Source: JBQCHF01 sp051953655 (GTDB taxonomy: Bacteria; Actinomycetota; Actinomycetes; Motilibacterales; Motilibacteraceae). From it: DNA of 22,772 bases. How positions within the stretch are numbered: the first letter of the stretch is position 1; the number at the start of each line of letters is the position of its first letter. The stretch is taken from positions 1 through 22,772 of the forward strand of contig JBQCIO010000209.1 in NCBI GenBank assembly GCA_051953655.1. The letters are read 5' to 3'. The notes under the pieces were generated by a model. That model worked only from the letters and a program-made list of their open reading frames with translations. It had not been told where the DNA came from and did not search any database. The translations under genes and the position numbers were made by a program. Positions 1 through 7,411 of the stretch are shown piece after piece.

Positions 1-868
1 CCACGGCGGGCAGCTCGACGTGGCTGACGAGGACGCCTACGCCCGCTACCTGACCCGCGCCGTCGCCGACTACCGCGCCGCCGGGGTCCCGGTGGTGGCG
101 CTCACCCCGGTGAACGAGCCGCTGTACGCCACCGCCGACTACCCCAGCACCTGGATGGGGCCGGACCAGCAGGCCCGGCTGGTGGGCGAGCACCTGCGTC
201 CGGCGCTGGACGCGGCCGGTCTGCAGGACGTCGGCGTCCTCGGCTACGACCACAACTGGGACGACAGCTGGAACGGCGTCGACTACCCGATGTCGCTGGT
301 GACCGGCCCCTACGCCGCCGCCTTCGCCGGGACGGCGTTCCACTGCTACGCCGGCGACGTCTCCGCCCAGAGCCAGGTCCTCGCGGCAGCGCCGGACAAG
401 CAGGTGTGGACCACGGAGTGCAGCGGCGGCACCTGGGCGACGGACTTCGGCGGCAACCTGGGGTGGGGCGCCAAGAACATGCTCGTCGGCGCCTTCCGCA
501 ACGGGTCCACTGCCTCGCTGTGGTGGAACCTCGCGCTGGACCCGAACGGCGGGCCGACCGACGGCGGCTGCACGACCTGCCGCGGGGTCCTCACGGTCGA
601 CCCGGCGTCGGGTCAGGTCACCCGCAACGTCGAGTGGTACCTGCTCGCGCACGTCGGCCGCTACGTCGTCCCCGGCGCCCACGTCGTGGGCTCCACCGCG
701 GCGACCCCGGGCGGCGTCCTCAGCGTCGCGTTCCGCAACCCCGACGGCTCGCACGCCCTGGTGCTCTCCAACGACACCGCCTCGGCTCGGACGGTGGTGG
801 TCCGGTGGGCTGGCCACGCCGCCTCGCTCACGGTGCCGGCGAGGTCGCTCAGCACGGCCCGCTGGTAG
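1..868 (+). CDS. GH30-family glycoside hydrolase, C-terminal part (5' end outside window)
   Basis: The reading frame is open from the first bases and ends at TAG 866-868. A GTG at 20 exists, but in-frame codons before it read HGGQLD, which continues the fold, so the gene starts upstream of the window. Numbering from that GTG, the motif TPVNEP carries the likely acid/base Glu33 and WTTECSGG carries the likely nucleophile Glu133. Both are classic GH30 (glucosylceramidase-like) signatures on a TIM barrel. The last ~75 residues look like the beta-sandwich that GH30 enzymes carry, and end naturally at ARSLSTARW. The family hydrolyses beta-glucosidic, beta-xylosidic or related bonds; the substrate cannot be told from this fragment. 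It is probably secreted, but the signal-peptide region is not visible. A hairpin follows the stop codon. The family call is firm, the specificity open. Confidence 0.85.
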   Translation, partial: HGGQLDVADEDAYARYLTRAVADYRAAGVPVVALTPVNEPLYATADYPSTWMGPDQQARLVGEHLRPALDAAGLQDVGVLGYDHNWDDSWNGVDYPMSLVTGPYAAAFAGTAFHCYAGDVSAQSQVLAAAPDKQVWTTECSGGTWATDFGGNLGWGAKNMLVGAFRNGSTASLWWNLALDPNGGPTDGGCTTCRGVLTVDPASGQVTRNVEWYLLAHVGRYVVPGAHVVGSTAATPGGVLSVAFRNPDGSHALVLSNDTASARTVVVRWAGHAASLTVPARSLSTARW

Positions 869-912
869 CGCGCACAGCCCTGGTCTAGGGCCCCCCGTCC
901 TCGGGTATTGCG

Positions 913-937
913 CCCTCCGCTCGGGGCGGGCGGAGGG
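913..937 (+). terminator. GC hairpin after the GH30 gene
   Basis: Arms CCCTCCGC (913-920) and GCGGAGGG (930-937) pair perfectly over 8 bp around a 9-nt loop. It lies 44 bp after the GH30 stop and just before the kinase start. No T-run follows, as is usual in high-GC actinomycetes. It could equally act as a regulatory hairpin for the kinase operon. Confidence 0.4.
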
Positions 938-943
938 TAGGTT
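938..943 (+). promoter_or_regulatory. candidate -10 element for a leaderless kinase transcript
   Basis: TAGGTT matches the TANNNT -10 pattern of actinobacterial housekeeping promoters and ends 8 nt before the GTG at 952. That spacing suits a transcript starting at or next to the start codon. No clear -35 box and no good Shine-Dalgarno precede 952, which fits leaderless initiation. This is inferred from pattern only. Confidence 0.35.
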
Positions 944-951
944 CACGATCT

Positions 952-2949
952 GTGACGGATCGAGCGCGCAGCGCTATGAGCACGCGGGCGCAGGTGCTGC
1001 AGGAGCTCCGGGTGATGGGCAGTCCCCCGGAGGAGCGGTTCGACCGGATCGTCCGCCTGGCCGGGCGCCTGCTGGGCACGCCGGTCGCCATGGTCAACCT
1101 GGTCGGGGCGGACCTGATGTGGACCAAGGCGGCGGCGGGCATCGCCGACGGCGCCAGCGAGCTCGAGCACAGCATCTGCCGGCACGCGGTGGAGCAGGAG
1201 AGCGCGCTGGAGGTGCACGACCTCGCTGCGGACCCTCGGTTCGCCGCCAACCCGGTGGTGACCGGCGAGCCGCACCTGCGCTTCTACGCGGGGGAGCCGT
1301 TGCGCGCGGCCGGGGCCGTCGTCGGGACCCTCTGCGTGATGGGCCCGCAGCCGCGGACCCTGGGCAGCCTCGAGCGCGAGCTGCTGGCCGAGCTGGCCTC
1401 CTGGGCCGAGTCCGAGCTGGGCAACCTCACGCTCAACCGTCTGGTGGCCGACCTCGCCGAGCGCGAGCGGCGGCTGGCCGCGGTGCTGGCCGCGGTGCCC
1501 GAAGGGGTGCTGCTCGTCGACCGCGGCTGGCGGGCCCGCACCGCCAACCTCGCAGCCGCCGACGTCTTCGGCGAGCTGCCGGCCGACGGGGTGCCGCTGG
1601 CCGAGCTGTTCCCGGGCAGCTCGCCGGGCCGTCCGCCCTTCGCGCTACGGCGCAGCGGCGACCCGAGCCTCCCGCTGGTGCCGACCGCGATCACCGCGCG
1701 GGCCGCCGACGGCACGTCCTTCCCGGTGGAGGTCACCGTCTCGACCCTGCCGGGGGCCGCAGAGGAGTCCGCCGACGTCGCTGCCGCGCTGCTGGTGCTG
1801 GTCCGCGACCTGTGCCACCTCGTGCGCGGCGAGATCGAGGTGCGCCGTCAGCGCCGGCTCGTCGAGCTGGTCCTCGCCTCCACCGGAGAGGGCGTGGTGG
1901 GGGCAGACCGCGACGGCGTCATCGTCATCGCCAACGCCGCCGCGCGGCGGATGCTCGGCCGCCGCGAGAGCGACCTGGTCGGCCACCGGCTGCACGAGGT
2001 GGCGCACCACTCCCACGAGGACGGCACGCCCTTCCCGGCGGACGAGTGCCCGGTGGAGCGGGCGCGGCGCGACGGCGTCCCGCTGGGCGTGACGCCGGCC
2101 AGCTACTGGCGCCGGGACGGCTCCCGGGTGCCGGTGGAGGTCAGCGTGGCGCCGATGGTGGTGGGCGAGGAGGTCTACGGCAGCGTCACCACGTTCCGGG
2201 ACGTCTCCGAGCGGGAGCAGGTGGAGGAGCTCAAGCGGCAGTTCACCGCGGTGGTCAGCCACGAGCTGCGCACCCCGCTCACCTCGGTCAAGGGCAGCCT
2301 CGGGCTCCTGCGCGCCGGTGTCATGGGCCCGCTCAGCGACGAGCAGCAGCGGCTGCTGGCGATGGCCGACGACAACGCCGACCGGCTGCGGCTGCTCGTG
2401 GACGACCTGCTCGACCTCGAGCGGCTCGACGCCGGCCGGATGCCGATGCGCCCGGAGCGGACCGACCTGGCCGACGTCGCCCGCCGGGCGGTGGACTCGC
2501 TGGAGGGGGCTGCGCGCGCGGCGGGGCTGGAGCTGCACCTGCAGGGCGAGCCCGCGCCGGTGCTCGCCGACCCGCACCGGATGGGGCAGGTGGTCGCCAA
2601 CCTGCTCAGCAACGCGATCAAGTTCAGCCCGCCGGGGCGACCGGTCCTGGTCCGGACCGGCCGCGACGGCGAGCAGGCGCTGCTGGCGGTGAGCGACCGC
2701 GGTCGGGGCATCCCGGCCGACCAGCTCGAGGCGGTGTTCGAGCGGTTCCGGCAGGTCTCGGCGGAGGACAGCCGAAAGCAGTCAGGTTCGGGGCTGGGCC
2801 TGTCGATCGTGCGGGGGATCGTCGAGCGCAGCGGCGGACGGGTGGAAGCCGAGAGCGAGCTCGGGGTCGGCACCACCTTCACCGTGCGACTGCCGCTCGC
2901 GCCGCCCGACCAGTCCCCGTCCCCGGCCGTGCAAGGAGATCCGACGTGA
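952..2949 (+). CDS. soluble sensor histidine kinase, GAF-PAS-PAS-HisKA-HATPase
   Basis: A 665-residue kinase without membrane segments or signal peptide, so it should sense a cytoplasmic cue. Domain order: GAF about 20-165; a PAS-like domain about 174-285; a second PAS about 300-424 (ends in TTFRDVSER); HisKA about 427-493 with the phospho-accepting His437 in VVSHELRTPLTS; HATPase_c about 535-650 with N-box Asn554, G1 DRGRGIP (582-588) and G2 SGSGLGLSIV (611-620). All catalytic motifs are intact. The start is GTG 952, with an alternative ATG at 976 in the same frame; neither has a strong ribosome site, and a -10-like TAGGTT favours leaderless GTG. The stop overlaps the GTG of the downstream receiver gene by four bases, so the two are co-translated and are probable cognate partners. 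The ligand is unknown. Confidence 0.9.
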   Translation: MTDRARSAMSTRAQVLQELRVMGSPPEERFDRIVRLAGRLLGTPVAMVNLVGADLMWTKAAAGIADGASELEHSICRHAVEQESALEVHDLAADPRFAANPVVTGEPHLRFYAGEPLRAAGAVVGTLCVMGPQPRTLGSLERELLAELASWAESELGNLTLNRLVADLAERERRLAAVLAAVPEGVLLVDRGWRARTANLAAADVFGELPADGVPLAELFPGSSPGRPPFALRRSGDPSLPLVPTAITARAADGTSFPVEVTVSTLPGAAEESADVAAALLVLVRDLCHLVRGEIEVRRQRRLVELVLASTGEGVVGADRDGVIVIANAAARRMLGRRESDLVGHRLHEVAHHSHEDGTPFPADECPVERARRDGVPLGVTPASYWRRDGSRVPVEVSVAPMVVGEEVYGSVTTFRDVSEREQVEELKRQFTAVVSHELRTPLTSVKGSLGLLRAGVMGPLSDEQQRLLAMADDNADRLRLLVDDLLDLERLDAGRMPMRPERTDLADVARRAVDSLEGAARAAGLELHLQGEPAPVLADPHRMGQVVANLLSNAIKFSPPGRPVLVRTGRDGEQALLAVSDRGRGIPADQLEAVFERFRQVSAEDSRKQSGSGLGLSIVRGIVERSGGRVEAESELGVGTTFTVRLPLAPPDQSPSPAVQGDPT

Positions 2950-3326
2950 GCCGCACCCTGCTCGTCGTCGACGACGAGCCCGACATCCGCGAGTTGGCCC
3001 GGCTCTCGCTCGAGCGGGTCGGCGGCTTCACCGTGCACACGGCGGGGTCCGCCGACGAGGCGCTCGCCGTGGTCGAGCAGGCCCGGCCGGACCTGGTGCT
3101 GCTGGACGTCATGATGCCGGGCACCGACGGCCCGACCCTGCTGGGCCGCATCCGGCGCAGCCCCGGCGGTGGCGAGGTGCCCGTCGTGTTCCTCACCGCC
3201 AGCGTGCAGGACCACCAGCTCGCGGGGCTTCGCGCCCTGGACGTGAAGGGCGTGCTGAGCAAGCCCTTCGACCCGATGACGCTGCCGGACCAGGTCCGGG
3301 AGGTGGCCGGGTGGGCGGGCACGTGA
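2946..3326 (+). CDS. stand-alone response regulator receiver (REC) protein
   Basis: A 126-residue protein made only of a receiver domain. The acidic pocket is D9-D10, the phospho-acceptor D54 (LVLLDVMMPG), the switch Thr84 and the conserved Lys106 (LSKPFDP). There is no output domain, as in CheY/Spo0F-type phosphate shuttles. The GTG start at 2946 shares four bases (GTGA) with the kinase stop and has a good ribosome site, AAGGAG at 2933-2938. With an HPt gene and a second receiver downstream, the natural reading is a phosphorelay intermediate or a phosphate sink; which of these cannot be told from sequence. Family identity is certain. Confidence 0.9.
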   Translation: MSRTLLVVDDEPDIRELARLSLERVGGFTVHTAGSADEALAVVEQARPDLVLLDVMMPGTDGPTLLGRIRRSPGGGEVPVVFLTASVQDHQLAGLRALDVKGVLSKPFDPMTLPDQVREVAGWAGT

Positions 3327-3338
3327 CCGCGCGGGGCA

Positions 3339-3354
3339 CGGCTCGTTAGAGCCG
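3339..3354 (+). terminator. short hairpin after the receiver gene
   Basis: CGGCTC (3339-3344) and GAGCCG (3349-3354) form a 6-bp stem with loop GTTA, 13 bp after the receiver stop and directly before the 15-bp repeats. It may attenuate transcription into the glycosyltransferase gene. No U-tract follows. Confidence 0.35.
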
Positions 3355-3420
3355 GCAGCGACACCAACGGCAGCCACACCAACGGCAGCCACAGGAACGG
3401 CAGCCACACGAACGGCAGCG
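3353..3420 (+). repeat. 15-bp tandem repeat, four copies plus a partial fifth
   Basis: Unit CGGCAGCCACACCAA is repeated head to tail at 3353-3367, 3368-3382, 3383-3397 and 3398-3412, with CGGCAGCG left over at 3413-3420. Copies differ from each other at one to three positions. It lies in the 140-bp gap between the receiver gene and the receiver-glycosyltransferase gene. The tract is open in the same frame as the downstream gene but has no start codon after the stop at 3347-3349. Confidence 0.9.
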
Positions 3421-3466
3421 GGGGAGCTGGACCGACGACGGCACGACGACGGGCACGGGGAACGGG

Positions 3467-5848
3467 ATGAGCACGACACTCGAGCAGCCGAGCACCGGCA
3501 CGCTGCGGCGGCGCACCGCCCTGGTCGTCGACGACGACGAGATGGTGGTCGAGCTGGTCCGCGCCGGGCTGGAGGCGCAGGGCATCGACGTCGTCACCGC
3601 CGAGGACGGCTATGCCGCCCTGGACCGGCTCTCCGCCGCGGTGCCCGACGTCATCGTCAGCGACGTGAACATGCCGGGGATGGACGGCTTCACCCTGGTC
3701 AGCCGGCTGCGGGCCGAGCCGGCCACCCGGTCGGTGCCGCTGGTGTTCCTCACCAGCCGGGGCGAGCAGGCCGACGTCCTGCAGGGGCTGCGCCTGGGGG
3801 CGGACGACCACGTGCGCAAGCCCTTCGACCTCGGCGAGGTGGTGGCCCGCGTCGTCGCCAAGCTGGACCGCCCGTCGGTCCCGGTGGAGCGGCTGGTGCA
3901 CGACCCGCAGACCGGGCTGCTCACCGGTGCCCAGCTCTCCGGCGAGGCGCGGCGCGAGGCGACCCGGGCGGCGGCGACCGGCCGCGACGGCGCCCTGGTG
4001 GTGCTCGAGCTGGCCGAGCGCGACGTCGTGCGGGACCGCTACGGCGTCCGGGGCGACGACGAGCTCGCCGCCCAGGTGGGGGCGCTGCTGCGCAGCGGTG
4101 CGGGCCCCCTCGACGTCGTGGGCCGCGACCACGAGGGACGCTTCCTCCTGCTGCTGCCGGAGACTCTCCTCGAGGACGTCGAGCCGCGCCTGCGCGAGCT
4201 GTCCGCCCAGGTGGTGCGCACCCGCTGGGTGGTGGCCGGTGAGCGGGTGGCGCTCACCCCGGTGGTCGGGTGGCTGGCGCTCTCCGACGCCGCGTCGGTG
4301 ACGGGGGCGGAGGACGGCTCTCACGAGGTGCAGCGGGCGGGCGCTGCCGCCGACGTCGTCGACGCCGCCCTGGTCGACGCCGCGGCGCTGGCGGCGGACG
4401 CCGCCTCGCTGCACCTTGACCTGCTGCCGGTGCGCTGGACGCCCGAGCTGGCCGGGCAGCTGCGCCGGTCCCGGCGCCGGCCGCTGGTCCCGTGGTCCGC
4501 CCGCTTGCGCACACCGCTGCAGATCGCCCTCACCCTGGTGCTCGGCGTCGTGCTGCCGTTCTTCGTCTACCTCGGGCTCTACCGGGTGGGTGTGGACCTC
4601 GGCGGCATCGCCTACCTCGTGGTGGTGGCGGCGCTGCTGGTGACGGCGGGCAGCATCTGGGTGGAGGGCCTGCTCGCGCTGGACCCGGAGCAGCCGCCCG
4701 CGGAGGAGCCGGGCCAGGTGTTCCCGCCCGCCTCGGCGGTCATCGCGGCCTATCTGCCCAACGAGGCGGCCACCGTGGTGGAGACCGTGGAGGCGTTCCT
4801 GCGCCAGGAGTACCCCGGCCCGCTGCAGGTGATCCTGGCCTACAACACCCCGCGTCCTCTGCCGGTGCAGCAGGTGCTCGAGGACCTCGCCCGCAAGGAC
4901 CCGCGGTTCCTGCCCCTGGAGGTCGAGGGCTCGACCAGCAAGGCGCAGAACGTCAACGCCGCGCTGGCGCACGTGACCGGCGAGTTCACCGGGGTCTTCG
5001 ACGCCGACCACCATCCCGACCGGCGCGCGTTCCGGCGCGCCTGGCGCTGGCTGGGCAACGGGTATTCCGTGGTTCAGGGCCACTGCGTCGTGCGCAACGG
5101 CGACGCCAGCTGGGTCGCCCGCACCGTCGCGGTGGAGTTCGAGTCCATCTACGCCGTCAGCCACCCGGGCCGTGCGCGGCTGCACCGGTTCGGCATCTTC
5201 GGCGGCTCCAACGGCTACTGGCGCACCGAGGTGCTGCGACGCACCCGGATGCACGGACGGATGCTCACCGAGGACATCGACTCGAGCCTGCGCGTGGTCG
5301 AGGAGGGCGGCCGGATCGCCAGCGACCCCGGTCTGATCTCGCGCGAGCTGGCGCCGACCACGTTGCAGCAGCTGTGGAACCAGCGGGCGCGGTGGGCGCA
5401 GGGCTGGTTCCAGGTGTCGATGCGCCATCTGGGGCCCGCGTGGCGCTCGCCCGCCCTGTCCCTGCGCCAGAAGCTCGGCATGACGTTCCTGCTGGGCTGG
5501 CGCGAGATCTATCCCTGGATCAGCCTGCAGATGTTCCCGGTGGTGGCGTTCCTCGCCTACAAGGCCGGGGGAGTGTTCAGGCTGGACTGGCTGCTTCCGC
5601 TGTTCGTGCTCACGTCCGCCTTCACGCTGTCGGTCGGGCCGGGCCAGGTCGTCTTCGCCCGTCGGCTGGCCGCACCGGACATCCGGCGCCAGCGCGGGTG
5701 GTTCCTGCGCTACCTGCTGGTCTCGTCGTTCTTCTACACCGAGTACAAGAACGTCATCGCCCGGGTGTCGCAGCTCAAGGAGCTCTCCGGCGAGCGCGAG
5801 TGGAAGGTGACGCCGCGGACGGCGCCCACCCGGGAGACGTCGTCGTGA
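3467..5848 (+). CDS. receiver / degenerate GGDEF / membrane GT2 glycosyltransferase fusion
   Basis: A 793-residue three-part protein. Residues 17-135 are a complete receiver domain: D22-D24, phospho-acceptor D66 (VIVSDVNMPG), T96, K118. Residues about 145-325 resemble a GGDEF domain starting at DPQTGLLTG, but the signature loop reads HEGRF (222-226) where cyclases have GGDEF, and the Arg of the inhibitory RxxD site is replaced (GPLD, 213-216). It is therefore neither a cyclase nor, probably, a c-di-GMP sensor. Two membrane helices (about 349-371 and 378-400) precede a GT2 domain (about 420-655) with DAD 512-514, TED 601-603 and QRARW 639-643, the processive-synthase signature. Further helices lie at about 675-697 and 703-730. 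It probably polymerises and exports a sugar chain from a nucleotide sugar; substrate unknown. The start ATG has a weak ribosome site (GGGGA at 3457-3461). Its stop overlaps the HPt gene. Confidence 0.88.
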   Translation: MSTTLEQPSTGTLRRRTALVVDDDEMVVELVRAGLEAQGIDVVTAEDGYAALDRLSAAVPDVIVSDVNMPGMDGFTLVSRLRAEPATRSVPLVFLTSRGEQADVLQGLRLGADDHVRKPFDLGEVVARVVAKLDRPSVPVERLVHDPQTGLLTGAQLSGEARREATRAAATGRDGALVVLELAERDVVRDRYGVRGDDELAAQVGALLRSGAGPLDVVGRDHEGRFLLLLPETLLEDVEPRLRELSAQVVRTRWVVAGERVALTPVVGWLALSDAASVTGAEDGSHEVQRAGAAADVVDAALVDAAALAADAASLHLDLLPVRWTPELAGQLRRSRRRPLVPWSARLRTPLQIALTLVLGVVLPFFVYLGLYRVGVDLGGIAYLVVVAALLVTAGSIWVEGLLALDPEQPPAEEPGQVFPPASAVIAAYLPNEAATVVETVEAFLRQEYPGPLQVILAYNTPRPLPVQQVLEDLARKDPRFLPLEVEGSTSKAQNVNAALAHVTGEFTGVFDADHHPDRRAFRRAWRWLGNGYSVVQGHCVVRNGDASWVARTVAVEFESIYAVSHPGRARLHRFGIFGGSNGYWRTEVLRRTRMHGRMLTEDIDSSLRVVEEGGRIASDPGLISRELAPTTLQQLWNQRARWAQGWFQVSMRHLGPAWRSPALSLRQKLGMTFLLGWREIYPWISLQMFPVVAFLAYKAGGVFRLDWLLPLFVLTSAFTLSVGPGQVVFARRLAAPDIRRQRGWFLRYLLVSSFFYTEYKNVIARVSQLKELSGEREWKVTPRTAPTRETSS

Positions 5849-6150
5849 GCGGCGAGGCGACGGACGTCGCGGCCATCACCGCGCAGCTGTGGGAGCGGTT
5901 CCGGCCGCTGGTGCGCGAACGCGTGCAGGTGCTGCGCTCCTGGGCCGACGGCGACGCAGACGTCTCGCGCGAGGACGCGGCCCGGGCCGCGCACAACCTG
6001 GCCGGCTCGCTGGGCAGCTACGGGCGGTCCCAGGGCTCGGCCGTGGCGCGGCGCGCCGACGTCGCCCTGGCCGGGGACGAGCCCGGCGAGGTCGTCCGAC
6101 CGCTCGTGCGAGAGCTGGTCCTCGAGCTGGAGCGGGCGGTGGAGCAGTGA
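5845..6150 (+). CDS. HPt (histidine phosphotransfer) domain protein
   Basis: A 101-residue, mostly helical protein. The stretch AHNLAGSLGSYG (49-60) is the HPt signature, with His50 as the likely phospho-carrying histidine. The following ARRAD matches the helix that completes the four-helix bundle. The Lys common in HxLKG is Ala here, a variation often seen in HPt proteins. GTG 5845 overlaps the stop of the glycosyltransferase fusion (GTGA), and its own stop overlaps the GTG of the acyltransferase gene, so it is locked into the operon. Expected role: carry phosphate between the stand-alone receiver and the receiver on the glycosyltransferase. Direct binding to other receivers is equally possible. 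Confidence 0.8.
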   Translation: MSGEATDVAAITAQLWERFRPLVRERVQVLRSWADGDADVSREDAARAAHNLAGSLGSYGRSQGSAVARRADVALAGDEPGEVVRPLVRELVLELERAVEQ

Positions 6151-7385
6151 CGAGCCGGACGGAGGACCAGGCCGGCGCGCGCGACGTGGTCGACGTCGTC
6201 GTGCCCGAGGTGCCGGCGGACCAGCCGGCGCGCAGTGTGGGGCGGCTGGCCGGCCTCGAGGGCTACCGCGGCCTGGCTGCGGTGCTCATCGTCGTCTACC
6301 ACGTGTACCAGTTCGTGCGCATCGGCGACCGGTACCCGCTGGAGGGCACCTGGGCGCACCCGGTGCTCTACGCGCTGGACACGTTCGTCGGTCTGTTCTT
6401 CGTGCTCAGCGCGTTCCTGCTCGGCCTGCCGTTCGCGCGGCACGCGGTGGAGGGCCGTCAGGCCGGCAGCGCACGGGAGTTCCTGCGCCGCCGGGCGGTG
6501 CGGATCGTGCCGCTCTACTACGTGGCGGTGCTCGTCGTCTGGGCCAGCCGCAACCGGTCGCTGCCGGGGGACTGGCGGGACCTGGTCGAGCACCTGACCT
6601 TCACCCAGGTCTTCGACCAGCAGCGGATCTTCTTCACCATCGGCCCGGCCTGGTCGCTGGCGGTCGAGGTGCAGTTCTACCTGCTCCTGGCCGTGCTCGG
6701 CTGGGCTGCCTGCGCCCTGTGCTCCCGGCTCTCCACGCGGACCGCGCGGGCGGCGGTGCTGGTGACCGGCGTCGTCGTGCTCTTCGCCGGCAGCATCGTG
6801 TTCCGGTTCGTGGCCGAGCGTTCGTGGCACGAGCCGGTCACCGCCTGGCCGGTCTGGTTCTCCCTCCCCGCCCGGCTGGACGAGTTCGCCCTCGGACTGG
6901 CCCTGTCGGTCGTCGTCGCGCTGCGCGGCGCCGGACCGGCGAAGCGGCCGGTCCTGGCACTCCTCTTCCTGGCCGGCGTGGGATTCCTCGCGGTCGCGGT
7001 GCGCGCGGGCGTCGTGGACGCGAACCCGTACCTGATGCGCCCCACCTGGGCCGCCCTCGGCTTCGCGCTGCTGCTGGCCGCCACGGTCCTGTCCAGCCCG
7101 CGCTCGGCGGCCAACCGGCTCCTCGACACCCGCCCCCTGGCGTTCCTGGGGCTCGTCTCCTACAGCCTGTACCTGTGGCACGAGCCGGTCCTGCTCTGGC
7201 TCGACGGCCACCACCTGCTCCCGGCCCGCTACGGCGCCGGCGCGATCCTGCCCGACCTCGTCGTCGTGCTCGCGGTGTCGGTGCTGGTGGCCTGGCTGAG
7301 CTACTGGGTGGTCGAGTATCCGGCGAGCATGCTGCGCCGGACCCGGACGGGGGATGGGGCACCTCGGGACTACTACGCCGGCTGA
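6147..7385 (+). CDS. acyltransferase-3 family membrane protein
   Basis: A 412-residue integral membrane protein with about ten hydrophobic helices after a ~33-residue polar N-terminus. Family hallmarks: LEGYRGLAAVLIVVYH with Arg41 and His52, RRRAVRIVPLYY (115-125), WSLAVEVQFY with Glu174, and a late YSLYLWHEP. Acyltransferase-3 (OafA/WecH-type) proteins move acyl groups, usually acetyl from acetyl-CoA, onto sugars of extracellular glycans. GTG 6147 overlaps the HPt stop by four bases. Its place after the glycosyltransferase suggests that it decorates the polymer made by that enzyme, or a lipid-linked precursor. No SGNH domain is fused to it. Acceptor and acyl group are unknown. Confidence 0.88.
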   Translation: MTSRTEDQAGARDVVDVVVPEVPADQPARSVGRLAGLEGYRGLAAVLIVVYHVYQFVRIGDRYPLEGTWAHPVLYALDTFVGLFFVLSAFLLGLPFARHAVEGRQAGSAREFLRRRAVRIVPLYYVAVLVVWASRNRSLPGDWRDLVEHLTFTQVFDQQRIFFTIGPAWSLAVEVQFYLLLAVLGWAACALCSRLSTRTARAAVLVTGVVVLFAGSIVFRFVAERSWHEPVTAWPVWFSLPARLDEFALGLALSVVVALRGAGPAKRPVLALLFLAGVGFLAVAVRAGVVDANPYLMRPTWAALGFALLLAATVLSSPRSAANRLLDTRPLAFLGLVSYSLYLWHEPVLLWLDGHHLLPARYGAGAILPDLVVVLAVSVLVAWLSYWVVEYPASMLRRTRTGDGAPRDYYAG

Positions 7386-7411
7386 GCAGGGCTTCGCGGC
7401 AGACTGCTGCG

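Noticed and set aside
3353..3420. CRISPR-like array
   Set aside because: The units are directly adjacent 15-mers without unique spacers, and there are no cas genes, so it is a simple tandem repeat.
3890..4440. Active diguanylate cyclase in the fusion protein
   Set aside because: The signature loop is HEGRF and the inhibitory-site Arg is missing, so no cyclase activity is expected.
2879..5428. Long minus-strand open frame opposite the receiver and glycosyltransferase genes
   Set aside because: Its His/Arg/Gly-rich translation is typical of an out-of-frame shadow, and part of it is only the complement of the 15-bp repeats.
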